Shown here in pieces: positions 17,854 through 29,881 of a stretch of 64,000 nucleotides of DNA. Where the stretch lies: NCBI GenBank assembly GCA_018902545.1, contig JAHIQM010000005.1, positions 124,001 through 188,000 of the forward strand, given 5' to 3'. Made by a program: the position numbers and the translations under genes. The DNA is from Pseudomonadota bacterium. Its GTDB lineage: Bacteria; Desulfobacterota; Desulfovibrionia; Desulfovibrionales; Desulfomicrobiaceae. Under the pieces are notes generated by a model that worked only from the letters and a program-made list of their open reading frames with translations, made no database searches and was not told where the DNA came from. The first letter of the stretch is position 1. The number at the start of each line of letters is the position of its first letter.

Positions 17854-18660
17854 ATGTCCTGCACGTCCATCAATTTCCTTCATGTTCAGCCCGGTCTTGA
17901 AATGAGCCGGGTAGCGCGCAGCAGCCATGTCTTCCCCCGCCATTTCCATGACGACCTTTACGCCATCGGACTCATGCATCAGGGAGCAAGCTACTGCCTC
18001 GGCCCATCGCATTCCGAGGCCACCGTGCGGCAGGGACAGGTATGTCTGATCAATCCCGGGCAGGTTCACTCCGGCGTGCCGATTTCGGATGAAACCATAT
18101 CCTACACCATGTTCTACCTGCGTGCGGATCTGGTGCGGAGCATGGCCGAGGACATGAGCCGCCAGCCCGAAGCGGCGCCCGAATTCACGACCCTGATCTG
18201 CGACCGGCAGGATCTTGTCATGTCCCTGTACGGGCTGGCTCAGACTCTGACCACGAGCAACGGACTGGCCCAGGAATCGGCGCTGGTCAGAACCCTGGGG
18301 GACATCCTTGATGCGCACTGCGGGGTAAAAAGCAAATCTCCGGCGCTTCCCCTGCTCGTCCGGCATGCCAAAGAAATGCTGCGCTCGAATCTGGAGCAAA
18401 AAATAACATTGCGGGACATGGCGGCCGAACTCGGAGTGAGCCAGTATCACCTGCTGCGAACCTTCAAGCGGCAAACCGGAATTCCTCCCCATGTCTTTCG
18501 CATCCAGCAGCGAGTGGAACGGGCCAAGTCCCTGATCCGGCAAGGCACGGCCCTGTCCGAAGTGGCTCAGGTCACGGGCTTTGCCGATCAATCCCATTTC
18601 AGCAACACGTTCAAGCTCTACACAGCGGCCACGCCAGGGCAGTACGCGCTGCTGCCCTGA
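17854..18660 (+). CDS. AraC-family transcriptional regulator
   Basis: A roughly 268-residue regulator. The N-terminal cupin-like sensing domain (HFHDDLYAIGLMHQG, VCLINPGQVHSG) resembles AraC proteins that respond to amino acids or small metabolites. The C-terminal double HTH is clear: ITLRDMAAELGVSQYHLLRTFK, then VTGFADQSHFSNTFKLYTAATPGQY. The start is uncertain; the ATG at 17854 lacks a good ribosome site. The EamA exporter gene begins 44 bases downstream on the same strand. This AraC-EamA/LysE-type pairing is common and suggests it controls that exporter. Confidence 0.88.
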   Translation: MSCTSINFLHVQPGLEMSRVARSSHVFPRHFHDDLYAIGLMHQGASYCLGPSHSEATVRQGQVCLINPGQVHSGVPISDETISYTMFYLRADLVRSMAEDMSRQPEAAPEFTTLICDRQDLVMSLYGLAQTLTTSNGLAQESALVRTLGDILDAHCGVKSKSPALPLLVRHAKEMLRSNLEQKITLRDMAAELGVSQYHLLRTFKRQTGIPPHVFRIQQRVERAKSLIRQGTALSEVAQVTGFADQSHFSNTFKLYTAATPGQYALLP

Positions 18661-18704
18661 AGCATTCCGGGCCCGCCCATCTTCATCAATCCCGAGGAGC
18701 CTGC

Positions 18705-19604
18705 ATGAAATCCGAATCCCTGGCCATCACCGCCGCCCCGGTCGCCCTTTTGCCACGCCTGGCGGTGGTTGGCGCGGTCCTGCTCTGGGGGGCCTCTTTT
18801 TCGACCATGCGCATCGCCCTTGAGGACCTGCACCCCTGGAGCGTGATGTGGCTGCGAATGATCATTGCCCTGGCCTGCATCCTGCCCCTGTACCGGACCA
18901 TAAACCTGTCCGCGTACCGTCAGGGTGACTGGAAGCTGCTCCTGCCCGCCGTCATTTTTCAGCCCTGCCTGTACTTCTGGCTGGAGTCTACAGCCCTGGG
19001 CCTGACCACTTCGGCCCAGGCCGGGATCATCTCCGCCTCGGTACCGCTCCTGGTCGCGGTGGCCGCCTGGATGATTTTAAAAGAGCCTTTGAGCGCACGT
19101 GTCACCGCAGGGCTTCTGTTGTCCCTGGCGGGAGTGGCGGTGCTGACCCTCGGCGGACAGGCCACAGAGTCCGCCCCCTCGCCGCTGCTGGGCAACAGCC
19201 TGGAATTTATGGCCATGGTCTGCGCGGCCTCGAACATGATCCTCATCCGCATCCTCGGCAGGCGCTACGACGCCTGGACCCTGACGGTCATGCAGGTCGT
19301 CACCGGCACCCTCTTCTTTTCACCGGGCCTGGGCTATCTGCTGGAGGTTCCGGCGGCCACCTTCGACCTGCAACTGGTGCTCATCCTCATTTTCCTGGGC
19401 GCGGGCGTGACTCTTGGCGCATTCTCCCTCTACAACTGGGCCATCACGCGCATGCCGGCGAGCACGGCCTCGGCGCACATCAATCTCATCCCCCTGGTGG
19501 CCGTGGGCTGCGGCTTCGCCTTCCTGGGCGAGACCATGAACCCCTTGCAGATGGCCGCCGCCTGCGTGGTCCTCTTCTCGGTACTCATGACCCAGAAATT
19601 CTGA
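18705..19604 (+). CDS. EamA/DMT-family membrane exporter
   Basis: A 299-residue drug/metabolite transporter with ten predicted membrane segments in two EamA repeats (first about 15-145, second about 165-298). Typical motifs are LLWGASFSTMRIAL in the first helix and LIPLVAVGCGFAFLGETM near the end. It should export a small metabolite or amino acid across the inner membrane. Start: ATG 18705 after GAGGAGC. It is probably controlled by the AraC regulator immediately upstream. The substrate cannot be predicted. Confidence 0.9.
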   Translation: MKSESLAITAAPVALLPRLAVVGAVLLWGASFSTMRIALEDLHPWSVMWLRMIIALACILPLYRTINLSAYRQGDWKLLLPAVIFQPCLYFWLESTALGLTTSAQAGIISASVPLLVAVAAWMILKEPLSARVTAGLLLSLAGVAVLTLGGQATESAPSPLLGNSLEFMAMVCAASNMILIRILGRRYDAWTLTVMQVVTGTLFFSPGLGYLLEVPAATFDLQLVLILIFLGAGVTLGAFSLYNWAITRMPASTASAHINLIPLVAVGCGFAFLGETMNPLQMAAACVVLFSVLMTQKF

Positions 19605-19614
19605 TTCTTCAAAT

Positions 19615-19647
19615 GAGAAGGGAGCCTTTCGGCTCCCCCCTTTCTCA
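19615..19647. terminator. bidirectional terminator between convergent genes
   Basis: GGGAGCC-TTTC-GGCTCCC forms a 7-bp tetraloop hairpin, extended by flanking TGAGAA and TTTCTCA that can pair around a small bulge. It lies between the exporter (+) and citrate synthase (-), so it can serve both. Confidence 0.75.
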
Positions 19648-20931
19648 GCGATCCTTCATCGGTATGTAGTCCCGCATGTTCGGCCCCACGTAAATCTGGC
19701 GGGGGCGGTGGATGCGGGTGTTCTCTTCGAGGTACTGCTCGTGCCAGTGCGCGATCCAGCCTGGCAGGCGACCGATGGCGAACATGACCGGGAACATGTT
19801 CACCGGGATATTCAGAGCGCGCAGGATCAGTCCGGAATAGAAATCCACATTTGGGTAGAGCTTGCGCGACAGGAAAAAATCGTCCTTGAGCGCGATCTCT
19901 TCGAGCTCCTGGGCGATGTCCAGGAAGGGATCATTGATGTTCAGGGTGGCCAGCAGGTTCTGGGCGCAGTCTTTCAAGACCTTGGCCCGAGGGTCGAAGT
20001 TCTTGTAGACCCGGTGGCCGAAACCCATGAGCCTGAATTCCTTGCGTTTGACCTTTTCGATGCACTCCTTGACCGTGAAATCCCCGTCGCGAATGTTTTC
20101 AAGCATGTGCACCACTGCGGAGTTGGCCCCGCCGTGCAGGCGTCCCCACAGGGCGCAGATGCCGGCCGAGACCGAAGCGAAGAGGTTGGCCTCGCTCGAC
20201 CCGACCATGCGCACCGTGGAGCAGGAGCAGTTCTGCTCGTGGTCGGCATGGACCAGCAGGAACTGCGAGAGGGCCTTTTGGGCTTCGGGGGTGGGCACGT
20301 GCTCCTTGTAGGGCACGGAGAACATCATGTGCAGCAGGTTCTCGCAGTACGAGCGGCTGGGGTCCGGGTAGATGATGGGCAGACCGGCGGACTTGCGGTA
20401 ACTGAAGGCCGCGATGGTGCGCACCTTGCTGACCAGCTTGGCCACGGCCTTGCGGAACTCCGCTTCGGTCTGGATGTCCAGCAGGTCGGGGTTGTAGGCG
20501 CCGAGGGAGTTGATGACCGCTGACAGGATGGCCATGGGGTGCCCGTTGGGCGGAAAACCTTCGAAGTGATGCATGAGGTCTTCATGCAGCAGGGCCGAAT
20601 CGCCGAGCATGGTACGAAACGCAGCCCGCTCCTCGCGGGTGGGCAGTTCGCCGAATACCAGCAGCATGACTGTTTCGACAAAGGAACTCTGCGTGGCCAA
20701 CTGCTCGATGGGATAGCCGCGATACCGCAGGATCCCCTTCTCCCCGTCCACAAAGGTGATGGCGCTGTAACACGAACCGGTATTGGCATAGCCCTGGTCC
20801 AGGGTGATAACCCCGGACAGGCTGCGCAGGCAGCTCACGTCAACCGCGACCTCGCCTTCGGTGCCGCGCACGATGGGCAACTCGTAGGTCTGGCCGTCGA
20901 TGGTCAGCGTGGCCGTATTCTTATCTTGCAT
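19645..20931 (-). CDS. gltA: citrate synthase (type II)
   Basis: This 428-residue enzyme condenses oxaloacetate and acetyl-CoA. The catalytic set is visible: His in RLHGGANSAVV, His in MGFGHRVYKNFDPRA, and Asp in LYPNVDFYSGLI. The N-terminal beta-rich segment (ATLTIDGQTYELPIVRG, then GYANTGSCYSAITF and GILRYRGYPIEQLA) is typical of NADH-sensitive hexameric GltA. In sulfate reducers it feeds glutamate synthesis or a partial TCA path. A paired palindrome region lies between this gene and the next minus-strand gene upstream. Confidence 0.97.
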   Translation of the reverse strand: MQDKNTATLTIDGQTYELPIVRGTEGEVAVDVSCLRSLSGVITLDQGYANTGSCYSAITFVDGEKGILRYRGYPIEQLATQSSFVETVMLLVFGELPTREERAAFRTMLGDSALLHEDLMHHFEGFPPNGHPMAILSAVINSLGAYNPDLLDIQTEAEFRKAVAKLVSKVRTIAAFSYRKSAGLPIIYPDPSRSYCENLLHMMFSVPYKEHVPTPEAQKALSQFLLVHADHEQNCSCSTVRMVGSSEANLFASVSAGICALWGRLHGGANSAVVHMLENIRDGDFTVKECIEKVKRKEFRLMGFGHRVYKNFDPRAKVLKDCAQNLLATLNINDPFLDIAQELEEIALKDDFFLSRKLYPNVDFYSGLILRALNIPVNMFPVMFAIGRLPGWIAHWHEQYLEENTRIHRPRQIYVGPNMRDYIPMKDR

Positions 20932-21065
20932 AAATCCTCCTGCAATCTTTCCCCTCGCCAGGAAAAAGACCAGTCTTGAACAAGCCTGCGAGCCTGCCCT
21001 TCGCTCACGCGGGGACAGGCTCGTTGACTTAAGGAAAATCGTTTAACGGAAATCGATTGAATTAT

Positions 21066-21097
21066 CCAGACGTCTGGAGTGCCTGAAATTTTCAGGC
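21066..21097. promoter_or_regulatory. two adjacent perfect palindromes upstream of gltA
   Basis: CCAGACGTCTGG (21066-21077) and GCCTGAAATTTTCAGGC (21081-21097, 8-bp arms) stand 3 bases apart in the 230-base gap between the Pat-like gene and gltA. They could be an operator for gltA or a terminator for the upstream gene. No T-run favours termination. A further hairpin built on GAGCCTG and CAGGCTC lies near 20980-21025. Confidence 0.45.
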
Positions 21098-21161
21098 GAC
21101 AAAGGCTCGAAGTGATTAGGGAATGAGTCACTCAGTCCGGAATGGATTCCGGATGTCCGCC

Positions 21162-23852
21162 TCAACGTCGCGGTTCCCACTCCCACAGCGGCAGCCGCAT
21201 CTCCACGAGTTCCTCTTCGTAGTTGTGGCTGACGGCCAGGCCGAAACGCTTGGCCAGTCCGATCATGCCCTTGTTGCGCGGCATGGTCTGGCCTTCCAGG
21301 TAGCGGGTGCCCCGCCCCTTGCAGTAGCGGATCATCTTTTCAAAAAGCACCGAGCCCAGTCCCGTGCCCTTCATCTCCGAAGCGATGATGATGGCGAACT
21401 CGGCGGCGGAGTTGTCGGGCTTGGTGGAAGTGCGCACCACGCCCAGGGTCTTGGGCTCGCCGTTCACGTTCCGGGTGGCGATGAAGGCCATCTCACGATC
21501 GTAGTCGATCTGGGTGAACTTGGGCATGTCGCTGAGCACAAAGTTCTGCACCAGCCCGAAAAAGCGCAGCCGCAGGTCTTCCTCGGGAAGGTTGTGGATG
21601 AAGTCGAGATGGGCCTGGGCGTCCTCGGGGCGGATGGGACGCAACAGAACCTGCTCACCGTCTTTGAGTCGCACGAATTCCTCAAGCTCCCGGGGATAGG
21701 GGCGGATGGCCAGCCGCTCCGGTCCCGAGACATGTGCAGTCTGGATCCAGATTCTGGCGCCAAGGGCCAGAACGCCGAGGTCATCGGCAAAGATGGGGTT
21801 CATCTCCAAGGTTATGATCTGAGGCAGGTCGATGACCATCTGACTGATCTGGATGAGCGCCAGGCAGATGTCATCGATGTCCGCCGCAGCCTGCCGCCGG
21901 GAACCCTGCAGCAGCTTGTAGATGCGCGTGCGGGAAATGAGATCTTTGGCCAGGCCCATGTTCAGGGGCGGCAGGGTCACGGAATGGTCGTTGATGACCG
22001 GCGCAGAGACGCCGCCGTGACCGAAGCGCAGCACGGGGCCGAAGATCTTGTCCGTGAACACGGAGATGAAAAGTTCGTGTGCTCCCGGCCTGCGGCCCAT
22101 CTTCTGGACGGTGAAACCCTCGATGTAAGCGTTGGGCACCTGGGCATGGACGCGGGCCGACATGTTCGCCGCAGCCTCGAAGACCAGGTCCGGAGTGGTC
22201 AGGTCGAGGGCGATGCCGCCGATGTCGAAGGGCTGGCTGATCTGCGGGGAGCGGATCTTGAGCGCCACGGGAAAGCCGATCTCCGAGGCCGCCTCTACGG
22301 CCTTCATGGCCGACTTGCAGATGCGCGTCTCGACCACGGGCACACCGTACGCGGCCAGGACCTGGCGGGACTCATCCTCGGTGAGGTGGTTTCGATCCTC
22401 TTCCAGGGCGGTCTTTATGATCTGCAGGGCGTGCTCGGTGTCTGGAAAGAAATCCGCCGGCAGGGAATCGGGGGTCTGCATCAGAATCTTCTGGGTGCGC
22501 TTGTAGCGCAGCATGTGCAGGTAGGCCATGATGGCCTTGCCCGGACGGTCGAAGACAGGGATGGACGCTTCTTCGAAGACCTCTTTGGTGTCCTGCACCG
22601 TCTCCTCGCCCAGCCAGTTGGCCAGCACCAGACAACGGCTGGTCTTGGCCACCTGGGTCACGGCTTGGGCGATTTCAAGGCTTGAGGTACCCTGGAAGGG
22701 CACGTGCAGGATCAGCACGCAGCCCACGTCCGCCGCACGCACAAGTACGCTTAAGACCCGGGCGTAGGTGTCGGGAGTGGCGTTGTAGGGCAGGGTCACG
22801 GGGTTGTCGGAGCACCGCTCATGGCCCAGGATCTCCTCCAGCTTGAGCTGGGTCTCCTCGTTGATGGCGGCCAGCTGCCCTCCTCCGTCGATCAGGGTGT
22901 CGGCGGCCAAGAGGCCGATGCTCTGGCCGTTGGTCATGATGGCCAGACCGTTGCCGCGCAAAGGCTTGTAATTGGCCAGGGTGCGCGCACCCTCGAACAG
23001 GGAGTCGATGTCGTCCACGCGCACCATGCCCGCACGGCGAAAAGCGGCGTCATAGATGTGGTCTTGGTCCACTTCCGTGAGATCGCTGGCCGCGTCGCGC
23101 AGGGCGCAGGGCAGGCGGCGCGGGCGGATGACCAGGATAGGTTTGTTGCGGGCGCTGGCGCGGGCCGCAGACATGAAACGGCGTGCATCCTGGATGTTTT
23201 CGATATATAAAAGAATAGCCTTGGTGGCCGGGTCGGAGCCGAGGTAGTCGAGGACACAGCTGAAATCCACGTCCAACTGGCGACCCAGGGAGACGCAGTG
23301 GGAAAAACCGACGTTGTTGGTCCTGGCCCAGTCCAGAACCGATTCGAACAGGCTGTCGGACTGGGTCACAAAGGCGATGCGTCCTTCCCTGGCACCCACC
23401 CTGGACAGGCTCGCGTTGACCCCGCTGGCCGGAACGATCATGCCAAGACTGCCCGGGCCGAGAACGCGCATATCCTTTTCGCGCAGCACTTGCCGGACCT
23501 GTTCATCGATCAGCGCTCGCTCTTTGGCTTCAAGCAGGGCATAACCGGGATCCATGATCATGGCCACATGAGTGCCGTTATCGGCCAGTTCGACCAGGCG
23601 GGCGGCGATCTCGTGAGCGGGGGAACAGATGATGGCCATGTCCGGCGTCAGGGGCAACGAGGCAACATCCACGTAGGACAGCACGCCGAAAATGGCTTCC
23701 TGGGCTCCGGAGACGGGCAGCACCGGTCCGAGGAATTTCCCGGACATGAGGTTACGCATGAGGATGGCGCTGACTGAGTTGGGATCACGGGTGGCACCGA
23801 TGATGGCCAGAGAATTTGGCTTGAACAACAGATCCAGGTGTTTGACGCTCAT
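21162..23852 (-). CDS. Pat-like protein: NDP-forming acyl-CoA synthetase domains fused to a GNAT acetyltransferase
   Basis: An 896-residue protein. Residues 1 to about 460 are the CoA-binding and ligase parts of an ADP-forming acyl-CoA synthetase (MSVKHLDLLFKPNSLAIIG, VLGPGSLGMIVP). About 480-700 are an ATP-grasp-like region (GFPVALKIRSPQISQPFDIGG). The last 160 residues are a GNAT domain (FIATRNVNGEPKTLGVVR, ASEMKGTGLGSVLFEKM). This is the layout of Salmonella Pat/YfiQ, which acetylates and shuts off acetyl-CoA synthetase. It is divergent from acsA across a 153-base gap, which strongly suggests Acs is its target. I start it at 23852; readings further upstream overlap the acsA side. Confidence 0.88.
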   Translation of the reverse strand: MSVKHLDLLFKPNSLAIIGATRDPNSVSAILMRNLMSGKFLGPVLPVSGAQEAIFGVLSYVDVASLPLTPDMAIICSPAHEIAARLVELADNGTHVAMIMDPGYALLEAKERALIDEQVRQVLREKDMRVLGPGSLGMIVPASGVNASLSRVGAREGRIAFVTQSDSLFESVLDWARTNNVGFSHCVSLGRQLDVDFSCVLDYLGSDPATKAILLYIENIQDARRFMSAARASARNKPILVIRPRRLPCALRDAASDLTEVDQDHIYDAAFRRAGMVRVDDIDSLFEGARTLANYKPLRGNGLAIMTNGQSIGLLAADTLIDGGGQLAAINEETQLKLEEILGHERCSDNPVTLPYNATPDTYARVLSVLVRAADVGCVLILHVPFQGTSSLEIAQAVTQVAKTSRCLVLANWLGEETVQDTKEVFEEASIPVFDRPGKAIMAYLHMLRYKRTQKILMQTPDSLPADFFPDTEHALQIIKTALEEDRNHLTEDESRQVLAAYGVPVVETRICKSAMKAVEAASEIGFPVALKIRSPQISQPFDIGGIALDLTTPDLVFEAAANMSARVHAQVPNAYIEGFTVQKMGRRPGAHELFISVFTDKIFGPVLRFGHGGVSAPVINDHSVTLPPLNMGLAKDLISRTRIYKLLQGSRRQAAADIDDICLALIQISQMVIDLPQIITLEMNPIFADDLGVLALGARIWIQTAHVSGPERLAIRPYPRELEEFVRLKDGEQVLLRPIRPEDAQAHLDFIHNLPEEDLRLRFFGLVQNFVLSDMPKFTQIDYDREMAFIATRNVNGEPKTLGVVRTSTKPDNSAAEFAIIIASEMKGTGLGSVLFEKMIRYCKGRGTRYLEGQTMPRNKGMIGLAKRFGLAVSHNYEEELVEMRLPLWEWEPRR

Positions 23853-24005
23853 CGTCCGAAAAGCTCCGTTTACCGACATGAAGGTGGTGGCGTTTCCGTT
23901 AACCGCCAATATCAGCCATTTACCAGAAAAGAGGGGAAAACAAAATCCATTTCTTCTACATCCTACTGACAGACAACGCCTATCAACAGCAAAGGAGGAA
24001 TCACC

Positions 24006-25979
<1,974 letters not shown>

Positions 25980-26003
25980 TCCACTACAACGGTCTTCCTT
26001 TGC

Positions 26004-26033
26004 AGGGCGTGTTCTCCGGGACACGCCCTTTTT
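26004..26033 (+). terminator. Rho-independent terminator after acsA
   Basis: AGGGCGTGT and ACACGCCCT form a 9-bp stem with an 8-base loop, followed by five T. Confidence 0.9.
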
Positions 26034-26090
26034 CTTGACGTGAATTGGAAATAAGTAAATACATACTCACGCACATAAGGAGGACCACCC

Positions 26091-26663
26091 ATGTCACGAC
26101 CAGTCATGAAGCGCGAGACCATAGAAGAATCGGCCATTCGTCTTTTCGCCACCAAAGGCCTTGCGCGCACCACCATCAAGGATATCGCGGCCGCGGCTGG
26201 TGTCACTGAAGGCGCTCTTTACCGTTATTATTCCGGCAAGGAGGAGATGGCCTGGAAGCTCTTCAACCGCGAGCTGGATGAATTCACCCGCCTGGTGTCC
26301 GAGGTGCTCTTCGACGAGCGCATGCCCTTCAACCTGCGACTGGGCCTGGCCATCAAGACCATTTACGATCATTACAAATATAACGGCGACCGGTTTGCCT
26401 TCATTCTGCTGACCCAGCATGGCTTTCCCGAGGACAAACTCTTAAGCCGTGATACGGAACCCATGGCCATGGCCGAACGTTTTGTCGGGCAGGCCATGGG
26501 CGCGGGAGAAATTCCGCCCTGCGACGCGGATCTCTACGCGGCCCTGCTCATGGGTGCCATCATGCAGCCGCTTGTGCTGCACCGTTACAACAAGCTCGAA
26601 ATCACCGCCCAGACCCACGCCCAGGTCACCGCGTCCTGTCTGCGCATGCTGGGGCTGTGCTGA
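26091..26663 (+). CDS. TetR-family transcriptional regulator
   Basis: A 190-residue TetR protein. The DNA-binding domain reads RETIEESAIRLFATKGLART and TIKDIAAAAGVTEGALYRYY, with the recognition helix in the second. The ligand domain is of no recognisable subtype. AAGGAGG precedes the ATG. A 5/6-matched inverted repeat TAAGTA-AATACA-TACTCA just upstream is a possible operator. The gene ends 3 bases before the large LplT-PlsC-ligase gene, so it probably autoregulates and controls that phospholipid gene, perhaps in response to fatty acids or acyl-CoA (inference). Confidence 0.9.
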   Translation: MSRPVMKRETIEESAIRLFATKGLARTTIKDIAAAAGVTEGALYRYYSGKEEMAWKLFNRELDEFTRLVSEVLFDERMPFNLRLGLAIKTIYDHYKYNGDRFAFILLTQHGFPEDKLLSRDTEPMAMAERFVGQAMGAGEIPPCDADLYAALLMGAIMQPLVLHRYNKLEITAQTHAQVTASCLRMLGLC

Positions 26664-26666
26664 ACC

Positions 26667-29600
26667 ATGGACACAAGCAGACAAAAAAGCCATCGGCGTT
26701 TGCTGGAGATGCGCGGTTTTCTGCCCTACATGCTGGTTGTGCTGATCAACGCCATGCTCGATCTCGGGCACAAGATCATCATTCAGAACACGGTCTTCAA
26801 ATGCTATGACGGCTCCACGCAGATCGGCCTGACCGCCTTGGTCAACGCCTGCATCCTGCTGCCCTTCATCATGTTCTTCACCCCGGCCGGATTCCTGTCC
26901 GACCGATTTTCCAAGCACCGCATCATGCGCTGGACCGCGAGTCTCGCCATTCCTCTGACCATACTCATCTACGGCAGCTACCTTTTGGGCTGGTTCGAAG
27001 CGGCCTTCGCCCTGACTCTTATCCTGGCCGCACAGTCCGCCTTCTATTCACCGGCCAAATACGGCTACATCAAGGAAATGGCCGGCAAGGACAATCTGGG
27101 CATGGCCAACGGCGTGGTCCAGGCCGTGACCATCGTGGCCATTCTCCTGGGCGGGGTCCTCTTTTCCGTGCTCTTTGAATTTCTGATCGGCGAGGCTGTG
27201 ACCAAAGAGGAAATCCTGCGCGCCATCGCACCTGCGGGCCTGCTTCTCATCGCCGGTGCCGTGGCACAGAGCCTTACCGCCCTGCGCATCCCGGAATACA
27301 AGCCCGGCGATTCGTCCCTGCGCCTTGACCCCAAAGCCTATGTCCGTGGCAAATACCTCAAGGATAACTTGAGTAAAATTCATGGCAACAAAACCATCTG
27401 GTTCTGCGTCCTCGGCCTTTCGCTCTTTTGGGCCGTCAACCAGGTGCTCTTTGCCGCCTTCGGGGCGCATCTGAAGGATTTTGCGGGAGTGACCTCCACC
27501 GTGGTGGCCCAGGGGCTGCTCGCCATCGGCGGCGTGGGCATCATCATCGGTTCCATCACGGCCGGACGGCTGTCGCGCACCTATATCGAGACCGGCATCA
27601 TACCCCTGGCCGCCCTGGGCATGACCGCGTGCCTTGCCGCCATACCCTCCATGAACAACACCGTGGCCCTCGGTGGCCTGCTGACCGTGTACGGATTTTT
27701 CGGCGGGCTCTATGTGGTGCCGCTCAACGCGCTGCTCCAGTTCAACGCCGACGATTCGGACCTGGGCACGATCCTGGCCGGGAACAATTTTCTGCAGAAC
27801 GTGTTCATGCTCTCCTTTCTGTGCGTCACGGTGCTGGCGTCCCTGACCGGGCTCTCAAGCATTCCCATCATCCTGACCCTGGCCGCCATCATGGCCCTGG
27901 GCTCGGTGCACACCCTGCGCAGGTTGCCCCAATCTTTCATGCGCTTTCTGCTGCGCATCGTCTTTGCCCAGCGCTATCGTCTGGCGGTCCGGGGCCTGAA
28001 CCACATTCCCTCCAAGGGGGGCGTGCTGCTGCTCGGCAACCACACCAGCTGGATCGACTGGGCCGTGCTGCACCTGGCCGTGCCCCGCCCTGTGCGCTTC
28101 GTCATGTCGCGCCATTATTACAACCGCTGGTATTTGCGCTGGTTCCTGGACCTCTACCGGGTCATCCCCATATCCTCCGCCGCCAGCAGTTCGGCTCTGC
28201 GCAAGATCACCGAATACCTGCAAGCCGGGGAATGCGTGGTCCTTTTTCCCGAGGGGGCCATCAGCCGCAACGGCCAGCTCGGGTCGTTCAGGCGCGGCTA
28301 CTCCATTCCGGCAACCCAGAGCGCCTGCCCCATCGTGCCCTTTTACCTGCGCGGTCTGTGGGGCAGCAGGTGGTCCGCCGTAAGCAGGCATTTCCGCCGC
28401 AACACCAACGGCGCGTTCGCCCGCGACATTAACCTGTGCTTCGGACCGCCCCTGCCCTCCTCGGCCACGGCCCAGGAGGTCAAGGACGCAGTGCACCGCA
28501 TGTCTATCCTTGCCTGGCAGGAGTTTGCCAAAACCCAAACATCCATCCCCGAAAAATGGCTGCGCGCGGTCAAGCGTTTCCCGGACCGGCTGGCCGTGGC
28601 GGATTCGGGCGGCCTGCAACTCACCGGCGAAGAGCTTTTTCTGGCCGCCCTGAGTTTTTCCCGGCATCTCAAACCTTTGCCTGCCAGGAATGTGGGTATC
28701 CTGCTACCGCCCGGGGCCCGGGGGGCAGTGGCCAACATGGCCGTGCTCCTGGCCGGAAAGACCGTCGTCAACCTTGATCCGGCCCTGCCTGCCCTGGCGT
28801 TCGGCAGTTGTCTGGAACAGGCCGGGATCGACGTGATCCTGACCACCCGCGAGCATCTCGATAAATTCAGTCTGAAGGAAGACCTCGCCGCTCATGGACA
28901 CGTCTCATTCCTGTTCGTGGATGCGCCCCGCTCCTTGCTGCCCGGTTCGGCCCCGATGCGGGTCCTGATCCGGCTGCTGCCCGTGGCCCTGCTGCGCTTC
29001 ATCCTGCCCCTGCGCGTCGAGCCAGACGCCACGGCCGCCATCGTCTTCGTGCCCCGGCAGGAGCCCATGCCCCTGGGAGTGCGCCTTGGACACGCCAACA
29101 TCATCACCAACGCCCGCCAGGTGGCGTCCCTGTTTCCGCCCCGGGGCGACGACGTGCTGCTGACCGCCATGCCCCTGCACGATTCCCTCGGCCTGACCAT
29201 GACCATGTTCCTGCCGCTGCTGGAATCCGTACCCATGGTCTGCGCCCTTGATCCCATGGATTTGCGCAGGATGGGGCGACTGTGCGTGGACTTCGAGGCG
29301 ACCATGCTCTGCGCCGATCCCCGAATGCTTGCAGCGTATGCGGCGAGCTCCGTCCTGCATCCGCTCATGTTCGCCTCGCTGCGCGCCGTGCTGTCCGGGG
29401 GCGAGGCTCTTTGCGACGACTGCGTGCAGGCCTTTCGGCACAAGTTCGGGCTCATCGTCCACGACGGCTACGGCACCACCGAGACCACGCCCGTAGCGAC
29501 CATCAACGCCCCCGACGTGCTCACCCCCCTGGATCTGAGCGTGCAGCAGGGCCGCAAGCCCGGTACCGTGGGCCTGCCTCTGCCCGGTTCGGCCCTGCGC

Positions 29601-29846
29601 ATTGTGGACCAGCAGACCCGTGCCGACGTGGCCCACGGCGAATGCGGCCTGATCCTCATTGGCGGCACCCAGGTCATGCAGGGCTATCTCGGCCGCGAGG
29701 ACCTGACCGCCAAATCCGTCATCGAAACCGAGGGCATCCGCTGGTTCGTGACCTCCGACCGAGGCCGCATGGACGAAGACGGCTTTCTGGTGCTGGAGTG
29801 CCAGGGTGCGGACAAATCCCGACAGAATAACTCCGAAAAGCCTTGA
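26667..29846 (+). CDS. LplT-like MFS / PlsC acyltransferase / AMP-ligase fusion (Aas-like), ligase end missing
   Basis: A 1059-residue inner-membrane fusion. About residues 10-410 are a 12-helix MFS permease like LplT (lysophospholipid flippase). About 430-620 are a PlsC/Aas acyltransferase with NHTSWIDW (HxxxxD) and FPEGAISRNGQ. About 640 to the end is an acyl-AMP ligase domain (GGEALCDD, HDGYGTTETTP). Together they would take up and re-acylate lysophospholipids. Oddly the ligase stops after TSDRGRMDEDGFLVLE: the A8 Arg/hinge motif and the roughly 110-residue C-terminal lid with the catalytic Lys are absent. The ORF ends beside a short-repeat block (29882-29914), suggesting 3' truncation. 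Transport and acyl transfer may survive while fatty-acid activation is doubtful. Confidence 0.9.
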   Translation: MDTSRQKSHRRLLEMRGFLPYMLVVLINAMLDLGHKIIIQNTVFKCYDGSTQIGLTALVNACILLPFIMFFTPAGFLSDRFSKHRIMRWTASLAIPLTILIYGSYLLGWFEAAFALTLILAAQSAFYSPAKYGYIKEMAGKDNLGMANGVVQAVTIVAILLGGVLFSVLFEFLIGEAVTKEEILRAIAPAGLLLIAGAVAQSLTALRIPEYKPGDSSLRLDPKAYVRGKYLKDNLSKIHGNKTIWFCVLGLSLFWAVNQVLFAAFGAHLKDFAGVTSTVVAQGLLAIGGVGIIIGSITAGRLSRTYIETGIIPLAALGMTACLAAIPSMNNTVALGGLLTVYGFFGGLYVVPLNALLQFNADDSDLGTILAGNNFLQNVFMLSFLCVTVLASLTGLSSIPIILTLAAIMALGSVHTLRRLPQSFMRFLLRIVFAQRYRLAVRGLNHIPSKGGVLLLGNHTSWIDWAVLHLAVPRPVRFVMSRHYYNRWYLRWFLDLYRVIPISSAASSSALRKITEYLQAGECVVLFPEGAISRNGQLGSFRRGYSIPATQSACPIVPFYLRGLWGSRWSAVSRHFRRNTNGAFARDINLCFGPPLPSSATAQEVKDAVHRMSILAWQEFAKTQTSIPEKWLRAVKRFPDRLAVADSGGLQLTGEELFLAALSFSRHLKPLPARNVGILLPPGARGAVANMAVLLAGKTVVNLDPALPALAFGSCLEQAGIDVILTTREHLDKFSLKEDLAAHGHVSFLFVDAPRSLLPGSAPMRVLIRLLPVALLRFILPLRVEPDATAAIVFVPRQEPMPLGVRLGHANIITNARQVASLFPPRGDDVLLTAMPLHDSLGLTMTMFLPLLESVPMVCALDPMDLRRMGRLCVDFEATMLCADPRMLAAYAASSVLHPLMFASLRAVLSGGEALCDDCVQAFRHKFGLIVHDGYGTTETTPVATINAPDVLTPLDLSVQQGRKPGTVGLPLPGSALRIVDQQTRADVAHGECGLILIGGTQVMQGYLGREDLTAKSVIETEGIRWFVTSDRGRMDEDGFLVLECQGADKSRQNNSEKP

Positions 29847-29881
29847 TCTCCTGTCCGCCTAGACTTAGGAGCAAACCTCCC